A DNA stretch of 5,407 nt. It comes from CBFGTA01 sp965651595. GTDB lineage: Bacteria > Actinomycetota > Actinomycetes > S36-B12 > UBA10799. The position numbers were made by a program, and so were the translations under genes. Positions 1 to 5,222 of this stretch are shown piece after piece. Numbering within the stretch: position 1 is the first letter of the stretch; each line of letters starts with the position of its first letter. The notes under the pieces are model-generated. The model had not been told where the DNA came from. It saw nothing but the letters and a program-made list of their open reading frames with translations, and did not search any database. The stretch lies in assembly GCA_965651595.1 (NCBI GenBank), contig CBFGTA010000127.1:1-5407 (forward strand), read 5' to 3'.

Positions 1-1
1 T

Positions 2-238
2 CTGGCGATCATCGCCGTGTGGTTGTTCACCAACAAGATGACTGTGGCGTTCGAATCGGGATGGATCGGTCTGATTGGATTCCTGTTCTTGCCCTGGACG
101 ACCCTCGCTTGGACGTTCCTCTACGTTCCCTACGCTGATTCAGTTCAAGGCTTTGGCTGGGTCGTGTTGATTTTCGCGTTCGTCGTTGACATCAGCACCT
201 ACGTCAGCGGTGCCGCTGGTAAGAAGACGGTTTCCTGA
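2..238 (+). CDS. Small multi-pass membrane protein, 5' end cut by the window edge
   Basis: The reading frame is open from base 2 and ends at TGA 236-238. An internal GTG at 17 could serve as a start, but the upstream codons in frame (L-A-I-I-A-V) continue a hydrophobic helix, so the true start probably lies outside the window. About 78 residues are visible. They form roughly three hydrophobic segments: the opening LAIIAVWLF, then the segment containing GLIGFLFLPWTTLAWTFLYV, then WVVLIFAFVVDI. A short polar tail with two Lys follows. The pattern (FLFLPWTTLA, a Trp-containing third helix, a final V-D-x-x-x-Y motif and a short basic end) resembles small uncharacterised actinobacterial membrane proteins. 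That resemblance is from memory and no function is known to me. The 3' end overlaps the convergent gene on the other strand by 99 bases. The hydrophobic periodicity makes it a believable gene. Confidence 0.7.
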   Translation: MAIIAVWLFTNKMTVAFESGWIGLIGFLFLPWTTLAWTFLYVPYADSVQGFGWVVLIFAFVVDISTYVSGAAGKKTVS

Positions 239-913
239 ACGTCGTTTCACCTGCATCCACACAACCACCACACTGGCAGCGATAATGGCGCTGGCAGCGA
301 CAGCCACGTACAAGGGTGACAACAGCAGCAAGACGCCTGTTGCAACCATCCACAGCCATGGCAACGCCAGCACTCCCCAAGGAGCCTGGTCAACAGTTTT
401 GCCTAGTGCGGCGCCCACAGGTGATTGATCCGAATTGGTCGACCGAGTAGGTGTAGGACCCGACTCTGTGTCGATCGTGTCAGCCATCGTGTCGGAATGG
501 GACTCTCGAGGTGCTGGTGACGTGTGTGGGATCCCGGTGGCGGCACGTGGACGAGGGAAGGCTGGTGGAGCGGGAGGTCCTGGTGCCTTGACGGCTGGCG
601 CTGACGGGGAGATCTCGGGCGGCATTGTGAGCCCTTCACGCGAACGGGGCAAACTGTCGTGCGGTGTGGAGGAATCCGACGCCTGCATGGCCCGGTCGCG
701 TCCTGCTTCCGAGAGTTGATACCACCCTCGCCGCGGCCGCTCGAGCAGACCGAGTCCCACCATCCGTACGACACACCGGTTGATCGCGCTATCGCTGACC
801 CCCGTCTCACTTGCCGCCTGCCGAATCTTCGCGAGCGGCTGGGCTTGTCCGTCACCTAGCACCCGCAGCACATCACCGATCATGCTGGCTGAAGTCGACA
901 CCGATTCGGACAT
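140..913 (-). CDS. Winged-helix protein with Pro-rich linker and C-terminal transmembrane hairpin
   Basis: This is a 257-residue protein. Residues about 10-75 look like a winged helix of the kind found at the N-terminus of Mrr-type restriction proteins and in MarR-like regulators. There is a first helix (IGDVLRVLGDG), a recognition-helix-like stretch (SDSAINRCVVRMVGLGLLER), then a wing ending in RRGWYQLSEAGRD. Residues 80-175 are low-complexity and rich in Pro, Ala, Ser and Thr. Residues about 179-197 and 199-221 are two hydrophobic segments separated by a Ser-Pro turn and followed by a basic stretch (KRRSGNR), as expected for a membrane hairpin with the basic end in the cytoplasm. I infer a membrane-tethered DNA-binding regulator; no target is visible. 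The ATG at 911-913 has no Shine-Dalgarno, but a promoter-like element suggests leaderless translation. The last 30 or so residues are hydrophilic and overlap the convergent membrane gene, so the natural C-terminus may have been shorter. It is not a known named gene to me. Confidence 0.75.
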   Translation of the reverse strand: MSESVSTSASMIGDVLRVLGDGQAQPLAKIRQAASETGVSDSAINRCVVRMVGLGLLERPRRGWYQLSEAGRDRAMQASDSSTPHDSLPRSREGLTMPPEISPSAPAVKAPGPPAPPAFPRPRAATGIPHTSPAPRESHSDTMADTIDTESGPTPTRSTNSDQSPVGAALGKTVDQAPWGVLALPWLWMVATGVLLLLSPLYVAVAASAIIAASVVVVWMQVKRRSGNRLLTSGTADVGADVNDERENQHDPAKALN

Positions 914-921
914 GGTTCAAG

Positions 922-950
922 TAAATACGGTGCCGCGAGTGGCCTGCCCA
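922..950 (-). promoter_or_regulatory. Candidate promoter for a leaderless transcript of the winged-helix gene
   Basis: Read on the minus strand, TATTTA (922-927) resembles a -10 box. TGGGCA (945-950) matches four of six bases of TTGACA, at a 17-base spacing. Eight bases separate the -10 box from the ATG at 913, so transcription would start at or next to the A of the ATG. The lack of any Shine-Dalgarno in front of this ATG fits leaderless translation, which is common in Actinomycetota. This is pattern matching only. Confidence 0.35.
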
Positions 951-979
951 CCACAGCCCGGAACACTGCGCCAGTCGTG

Positions 980-2443
980 TTACTTCTTCCGGGCAGTCGA
1001 TGCTTTACTCGTCGACTTCCGAACGGCCTTGGTAGATGACTTAGCCGCAGGAGTCAAAGGGTCACCAGAGGTGACCTTCTTGCCGGTAACTTTCTCGAAT
1101 CCGTGCGCGAGGCATTCAGTGAGAACATCACGGTCTTTGACTGCCGCGTCATCAATCGCACAACCGATGGCAGCTGTCCCATTATAGGACAGCAGTGCCA
1201 CGAACACGGCGGCCCCAATCGGAGGTGGCATCGGAACGATCGCTTGGACCTTGGCGCCGGCGAGCCAGACTTCGATCGGAGGGCCCGGCACGTTTGAGGC
1301 CGTCACGTCGGATGCCTTGGCTCCGGTGGTTAGGAGTTCGGTCGGTATGAATCGGCTAATCTCGCCAAGCTCGTTGGTGTATTCGATGGCCGGTTCGGCC
1401 CGTACGCGCTTGACCTCTGCCCCGAGGTGATCCATGAGTTCAGCGATGTCATCGCTATTGGTGGGCAAGTCAAACCGGGCAATCGACACCGCATTCTTGG
1501 CGTCCTTCCCAGCCTGCCGAGTGGAGATCGGCATATTGAGGTGCAGGGAGTCAACCGGCGCGTCGTGCTTCACATGATACTCGCGCATGCCAAGGGCAAT
1601 TGCGGTCAAGAATGCGTCGTTGATTGTGTGACCCTGGGCCTTCGCTGCCGCCCGCAAGTCGTCGAAACTGACGTTGAAGTTAGTAAAGTGGTAGTTGATG
1701 CTGCGCGAGCGCATGATGGGCGAGTTTGGCTCAGTCGGAGTGTTGGCCATTCGCGCCAATGACTGCACGGTGTCGGTCACCTTCATGACAGATTCCGTGG
1801 GATTGGCGAGAATCTCCTTGACCGTCGGCACTGCTGCCTTGGCGGCGCGCACTGCGTGGTTCAGCACCCATTCTGTGTTGTCGTGAATCATGATCTCAGC
1901 AAAGTGCCGTGCCGACAATTCAACGGACTCGGGCGCTTCGGGCATCGGGCCCAGATCAAAACCCTCTTCGGAAATGTCGACCAGCGCTGCCCCAAGCTGT
2001 AGTGCTCCTTGACCATCGGCGATCGCATGGTGCAGCTTGCTCAACAGTGCTGCCCGCCCCCCCGGCAAACCTTCGAGGAGAGTCACTTTCCACAAGGGGC
2101 GTTCCTTGTCGAAATCCGTCATGCTTTGCCGCCGGCATTCGTCGAGGACGTCGTCCCAGGTCGAATCTTCGGGCATCATGAAGCGCCGCAAGTGGAACGT
2201 CAGGTCGAACTGCGGATCCACGACGACGCGAGGATTCGCGAACCCCACCGGACCCTCAACGATCTTCTGCCGCAGAATCGGTACGATGCGGCTGGCCCGC
2301 TCGTACCGCTCGACGAGACGCTCCCAGTCGGGAGACCTGTCGAGCACCATCAGACCGATCATTGTTGATCGCATGGTGGGATCCTCGCCCGCTGATCGCC
2401 ACGTCGCGTAGTCCCAACCAGATAGGCGCTCGATACTCGCCAC
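980..2443 (-). CDS. Wax ester synthase / diacylglycerol O-acyltransferase (WS/DGAT family)
   Basis: This 487-residue protein has the usual WS/DGAT length. The family transfers the acyl group of acyl-CoA to a long-chain alcohol or diacylglycerol, making wax esters or triacylglycerol storage lipid at the cytoplasmic face of the membrane. Visible signatures, in order: the N-terminal LSGWDYATW region where family members carry a substrate-pocket motif; RPLWKVTLLEGL (115-126); the catalytic HHAIADG (138-144, matching HHxxxDG, with His139 the expected base); ND (275-276) of the second condensation-like lobe; and SNVPGPP (383-389). All key residues are present. Residues 467-487 form a Lys/Ser/Ala/Thr-rich basic tail outside the conserved domain. 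The start is GTG at 2441-2443, chosen because GAGGAGA sits six bases upstream. It lies downstream of the broken chitinase gene on the same strand after 138 bases, which argues for its own promoter. The substrate cannot be decided from sequence. Confidence 0.93.
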   Translation of the reverse strand: MASIERLSGWDYATWRSAGEDPTMRSTMIGLMVLDRSPDWERLVERYERASRIVPILRQKIVEGPVGFANPRVVVDPQFDLTFHLRRFMMPEDSTWDDVLDECRRQSMTDFDKERPLWKVTLLEGLPGGRAALLSKLHHAIADGQGALQLGAALVDISEEGFDLGPMPEAPESVELSARHFAEIMIHDNTEWVLNHAVRAAKAAVPTVKEILANPTESVMKVTDTVQSLARMANTPTEPNSPIMRSRSINYHFTNFNVSFDDLRAAAKAQGHTINDAFLTAIALGMREYHVKHDAPVDSLHLNMPISTRQAGKDAKNAVSIARFDLPTNSDDIAELMDHLGAEVKRVRAEPAIEYTNELGEISRFIPTELLTTGAKASDVTASNVPGPPIEVWLAGAKVQAIVPMPPPIGAAVFVALLSYNGTAAIGCAIDDAAVKDRDVLTECLAHGFEKVTGKKVTSGDPLTPAAKSSTKAVRKSTSKASTARKK

Positions 2444-2448
2444 AATCG

Positions 2449-2455
2449 TCTCCTC
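2449..2455 (-). promoter_or_regulatory. Ribosome binding site deciding the GTG start of the WS/DGAT gene
   Basis: GAGGAGA on the minus strand lies five bases before GTG 2441-2443 (ACGATT-type spacer). This is close to the anti-Shine-Dalgarno complement and correctly spaced. It supports GTG as the start over any internal ATG, since the conserved N-terminal LSGWDYATW follows directly. Confidence 0.75.
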
Positions 2456-2494
2456 ACGTCTTGCGTCTAAATGCCTGCCGTTACTCCGGCCCAG

Positions 2495-2514
2495 GGGAGC
2501 GGCCGGGAGCGGCC
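2495..2514. repeat. Perfect tandem repeat, two copies of a 10-base unit
   Basis: GGGAGCGGCC occurs twice back to back in the 138-base gap between the chitinase stop and the WS/DGAT start (2444-2581). The second copy runs into a GCGGCCGC palindrome (2509-2516). The repeat lies about 52 bases upstream of the WS/DGAT start codon. It could be an operator-like element or a chance slippage product. The rest of the gap holds only weak hairpins, and I see no convincing promoter there. Confidence 0.6.
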
Positions 2515-2551
2515 GCTACGGTTCGCTGAAACGTTAGCGTGCCTGATAGTC

Positions 2552-2568
2552 CCATTGCCCGTCAGTGG
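2552..2568 (-). terminator. Weak hairpin after the chitinase stop codon
   Basis: CCATTG (2552-2557) can pair with CAGTGG (2563-2568), with one G-T mismatch that is wobble only on one strand, around a five-base loop. It begins 13 bases past the TAG of the chitinase reading frame on the minus strand. A second small stem (CGCTGA / TTAGCG with loop AACG) lies a little further downstream. Neither has a T tract, so an intrinsic terminator is only a possibility. Confidence 0.2.
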
Positions 2569-2908
2569 CACCCCAAATGACCTACGGAGAGGTGATCACG
2601 CGAAATTGGCTCGGCATGTCATTGGTCCCGTAGAAGCAGGTGCCGATCGGAGCCAGCTGCCCGTCCTCAGCAACTGCAGCATTGCTCGGGCCCGGTAACC
2701 AGCTATACCTGTTCGCGTTCTGCCCCTTGATCATTCCCGTCCAGGGCTGATCTACTGTGGCACCGGCCGGAAGGGTGAAACTCACCGTCCAGGTCGAGAT
2801 GTCGCCCCCGTCGTTTTGTCCCGACAAGTTCGCACAGTAGCCGCCGTCCCAGCCGGGGCCGTTCTTCTTGAGGGTCACCGTGAAGCCCTCATAGTCGGCT
2901 GACACTTC

Positions 2909-3010
2909 GTCTGGCGCAGGTGACGCGGTCGGGGAAGCCGAACCGGTAGGTGACGGATCAGACGTGGGTGAGATCGACCCCGTTGGTGACGGAGAATCAG
3001 TCGGCTGAGG
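2909..3010 (-). repeat. Pro/Ser/Thr linker encoded by imperfect short repeats
   Basis: The second frame of the chitinase encodes a linker of about 34 residues built from SPSPTGS-like units (TDSPSPTGS, SDPSPTGS, SASPTASPAPD). At DNA level GGTGACGGA on the plus strand recurs at 2949-2957 and 2985-2993, 36 bases apart, and GGTGACG appears again at 2919-2925. Such flexible linkers join catalytic and carbohydrate-binding domains in secreted actinobacterial polysaccharide hydrolases. This supports the view that the second frame is the continuation of the same protein. Confidence 0.7.
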
Positions 3011-3240
3011 CTTCGCGTACTTATCAAGGCAGAGCTGGTACACGCCCGGGGCGGACACCGGTAACGGCACAGCCTGTCCGTATCCGACCGCAATACAAGT
3101 GCCGTACACCGGGGGAACTTCGAGGAGGTTGCCAGCATCGATGTAGAACGGAATCTTCCAGGCCAATGGGTATGTACCATCTAACTGGTCTGCGAAAGGG
3201 TTGCCATTGGCAATTAGACAGTACGTCTGTCCAGGAATGA

Positions 3241-3248
3241 TCTCTCTC
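3241..3248 (-). other. Frameshift point in a (GA)4 dinucleotide tract
   Basis: The minus strand reads TAC-GAGAGAGA-TCATT. The upstream frame gives K-Y-E-R-D-H and then non-chitinase sequence. The downstream frame gives R-E-I-I-P-G-Q-T-Y and runs on through the linker and the CBM2-like domain. One more GA unit would give K-Y-E-R-E-I-I-P and join both halves in a single frame of about 610 residues. Loss of one dinucleotide by slippage is the simplest explanation. A sequencing error or a reversible phase switch are alternatives. Confidence 0.75.
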
Positions 3249-4499
3249 GTACTTGGTCTGCTCGGACTCAGGTACTCCGACGACGGGAAGCAGTGCCTTG
3301 AAGTTGATGAAGCGATTCTTCGATCGCTGAACATTCAACTCCTTCTCCTCGGGCTTGCCTGACCCGTCAAGAGGACTGCATTCGACGGCTCCGTTAATGA
3401 TCGAAACAGTAGTGTCAAACTTGTTGAATACTGAGCCATTGCCCTGGGTGGTGACTCCCTCGAACCCTTGAGCGGGAAGGTCTGCAGGTTGGTAGATGCC
3501 TGTCATGACGTCGTGCATCGAAGGCTTGGGTGGCTGTGGCGACATGGCGAACCACACGCCAGAGCCCAATAGCAGGTGGGGATCGGTTGCCACCAGATCC
3601 GGATTGTCGATGAGCACCCTCATGTCTCCGAAGTACGTTGCCGAGAATGCCGCGTAGTTGTAGGCGTAGGACAGTTGCTTCATGCCGCGCCCGTAGTACC
3701 CGACATCACTGGGAGGATCGAAGGCCTCAGCTCCCGCGTTATAGGACGGGCAGTTATTCGGGTAGCAGGTAATCTCGCGTGTGTAAAACAGCGACGTTTG
3801 CCACACTTGCTCATCGGCAGGCACCGGCTTCTCTCCGGTTTCCTGGATAGCGTGGGCGAAGATTGTCGAGAATTCCCGTTGGCACGCCTCCTTCACCGAA
3901 TCCCACACCCCCTCCTCACCGCAGAAGTAGGGGAAACGAGCCGCCACGGTGAGGAAAGCTCGATACGAATCGGCCGGGTTGGCGAACCCCTCTGGGCGGG
4001 GTGCGTTACCTTCACCGGCACCAACCTTGTTGGGCAGCACGACCTGAGACCACAATTCGAGAGGTACGACAGATTGCAGGGTCTGGACGTTCGAGGGGTT
4101 CGCAGTTGGGTTGTTGATGTCGATGGTCGGAATACACGGCAGCATCGCTGCCTTGGAGGCAGCTAGAACAGCTGGCTCGTTGTCGGCGAGCTGGCCCTTT
4201 CCGTCCCAGCCAACCGGAATCGTCTGTTCGGCGATCAGGTCGCGGGTGATCTCCACTATCGCAGCCTGTGTGTCGGCCATCACATCGCTCGAGCATTCGG
4301 GCAACTCAGGGACGGCGCCTGCTTCGCGCGTCGTGTCGGAACTTGCCCCACACGCCGACAATGCGATTGTCAATACCGCCCCGCCGATCGCCGCTGTCCA
4401 GAACCGATTAATGGGTTATAGGCCAGAATGTGTGTCTGTGGTCGGGGTGTTTGACCTGGTGACTTCGGTGTTTCGGTGGTTTGTTATGCCCTGGGAGGC

Positions 4500-5012
4500 A
4501 TGACTGGTAGCGGTGGTGGACATCCGAATGGTTGTGTGCTGTGCGGTGGCAAGATCAAACGCAATGGGGTGACGAGCTCTGGTCGGACTCGTTGGCGATG
4601 TGTGGTCTGCGGCGCTTCACGTACTCGGGCACGCCCAGATGTCACGCGAAAGGCGCAGTTGACCCGTTTTACGGCCTGGTTGTTAGGCAACGCGACTCAA
4701 CATCAGATCGACTCTTCGGCGAGAACGTTTCGCCGCAATCATTCGTGGTGTTGGCAGGTGGAGCCGGTCCTTGATGTCACTGGTGAGATTTATGACGAGA
4801 TCCAAGTCGACGGGATCTACCTACGATCTGACTGGTGCTGTTTGGTGGCCATTCATCGGGGCAAGGTCGTGGCGTGGCAGTGGTGTGACCGGGAGAAGAC
4901 CGTGGCCTGGCAGGCACTGCTGGAACAGTTCCCGCCACCGAGCGTGGTCGTCTGCGATGGCGGTTCCGGGGTCCTCTCCGCTGTTGCTGCCTCATGGCCA
5001 GAGACCCGAATT
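4500..5012 (+). pseudogene. IS1249-family transposase, N-terminal half only
   Basis: This is a DDE transposase of the IS1249 group. Counting from ATG 4500: a zinc ribbon with Cys12, Cys15, Cys34 and Cys37 and the GRTRWRCVVCGASRT signature; RTFRRNHSWCW (75-85); QVDGIYL with the first catalytic Asp104; and VVVCDGGSG with the second catalytic Asp153. Homology stops after SWPETRI (residue 171), just before the QRC-F-H segment expected in this family. The catalytic Glu and roughly half of the protein, normally near 380-400 residues, are missing. The frame stays open to 5195, but those last residues are antisense to fliF and not transposase. GGGAGG lies only one base before ATG 4500, too close for normal use; GTG at 4476 in the same frame is an alternative start without a visible binding site. 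It cannot be active as a transposase. Confidence 0.88.
5004..5012. other. Junction between IS transposase and fliF with nine shared bases
   Basis: ACCCGAATT encodes T-R-I of the transposase (WPETRI) on the plus strand. On the minus strand the same bases encode N-S-G, which fits the FliF stretch LNDRNSG. Both proteins keep plausible homology through these bases and lose it immediately beyond. This is what a microhomology-mediated join or an overlap-based misassembly leaves. Confidence 0.6.
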
Positions 5013-5204
5013 GCGGTCGTTGAGCTGGGTGAAAAAGGCCGTCTGCGCTGCGGGACGCGACCAGAGCACCACGGTCACACCGGCGGCCACCGCCAGGGCG
5101 ACACCGATCAGCAGCAGCAGGGGCTTGCTGCGGTCCAGCCAGGTGTCGACCGCGAGGGTCGGGCTGGGTTTGGGGAGAGAGCGCGTGAGCGCTAGATCGG
5201 CCAT
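5004..5204 (-). pseudogene. fliF: FliF flagellar MS-ring protein, first 67 codons only
   Basis: FliF forms the membrane-embedded MS ring on which the flagellar basal body, switch and export gate assemble. The fragment has a cytoplasmic N-terminus, one transmembrane helix (residues about 29-48, LLLLIGVALAVAAGVTVVLW) and the start of the periplasmic domain (FFTQLNDRNSG, aligning with the FSNLSDxDGG region of other FliF proteins). A normal FliF has over 500 residues. Here the frame passes into IS sequence and stops after three foreign residues at 4992. The start ATG 5202-5204 lies 18 bases after the fliE stop, the usual fliE-fliF order, with no strong Shine-Dalgarno, so it may be coupled to fliE. 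The periplasmic ring domains and the C-terminal FliG-binding tail are absent, so this product cannot build an MS ring. Confidence 0.85.
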
Positions 5205-5222
5205 GGCGGATAGCTCTGACGG

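Larger units (their letters stand above)
2582..4412 (-). pseudogene. GH19 chitinase lipoprotein with CBM2-like domain, frameshifted and missing its start codon
   Basis: Family 19 enzymes hydrolyse beta-1,4 links in chitin. Numbering from the ATT at 4410-4412: residues 2-20 read as a lipoprotein signal peptide (N-R-F-W, a hydrophobic core, then LSAC), with Cys21 as lipid-anchored first residue. About 145-347 is the catalytic domain: AHAIQETG with probable acid Glu191, FYTREITC with probable second Glu213, YYGRGMKQLSYAYNY (239-253), NPDLVATDP, SPQPPKPSMHD and IINGAVEC. After residue 390 the frame breaks in a (GA)4 tract at 3241-3248 and continues one frame over for 220 codons. That part holds an unassigned Cys-containing region, a Pro/Ser/Thr linker and a CBM2-like domain with several Trp, ending at TAG 2582-2584. 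Without repair the first frame stops near 3024. No ATG or GTG precedes the signal peptide: only the rare codon ATT follows the upstream TAA, exactly where IS sequence begins. TTG at 4373 would destroy the signal peptide. The catalytic residues look undamaged, so inactivation seems recent. Confidence 0.85.
4410..5012 (+). mobile_element. Left part of an IS1249-type insertion sequence, right part missing
   Basis: The segment holds the transposase N-terminal half plus about 90 bases of upstream IS end. The left boundary is placed near 4410-4413 because the chitinase signal-peptide codons end there and a stop codon (TAA, minus strand 4416-4418) and unrelated sequence begin. The right boundary is 5004-5012, where the transposase homology passes into fliF. 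No right terminal repeat or target duplication can be checked because the other end is absent. On the minus strand TATAAC (4415-4420) near the tip could act as an outward -10 box towards the chitinase, but I see no good -35 partner. The exact left tip is an inference. Confidence 0.7.

Noticed and set aside
730..746. Adjacent NotI and XhoI recognition sequences (GCGGCCGCTCGAG) suggesting a cloning scar
   Set aside because: They lie within the continuous winged-helix coding frame (ERPRRG) and fit its codons; GC-rich coding DNA makes such sites by chance, and no vector sequence flanks them.
403..855. Minus-strand open frame of 150 codons inside the winged-helix gene
   Set aside because: It is an out-of-frame shadow rich in Arg, Pro and Ser; the 257-codon frame has the winged helix and the membrane hairpin.
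780..1187. Plus-strand open frame of 135 codons spanning the gap between the two minus-strand genes
   Set aside because: It is antisense to the starts and ends of two well-supported genes and has no domain or ribosome binding site.
2037..2411. Plus-strand open frame of 124 codons
   Set aside because: It is antisense to the WS/DGAT N-terminal half including the HHxxxDG motif, with no independent support.
2521..2540. Stem CGCTGA / TTAGCG as an intrinsic terminator
   Set aside because: It has a six-base stem with a wobble pair and no T tract on either strand, which is too weak to call by itself.
3576..4166. Plus-strand open frame of 196 codons
   Set aside because: It lies entirely antisense to the GH19 catalytic domain, whose motifs are unmistakable; the plus-strand translation has no recognisable domain and is rich in Arg, Gly and Val as antisense frames of GC-rich genes usually are.
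5013..5195. C-terminal 61 codons of the plus-strand frame that begins with the transposase
   Set aside because: They are antisense to the fliF N-terminus and unrelated to any transposase, so the frame is only accidentally open after the junction.
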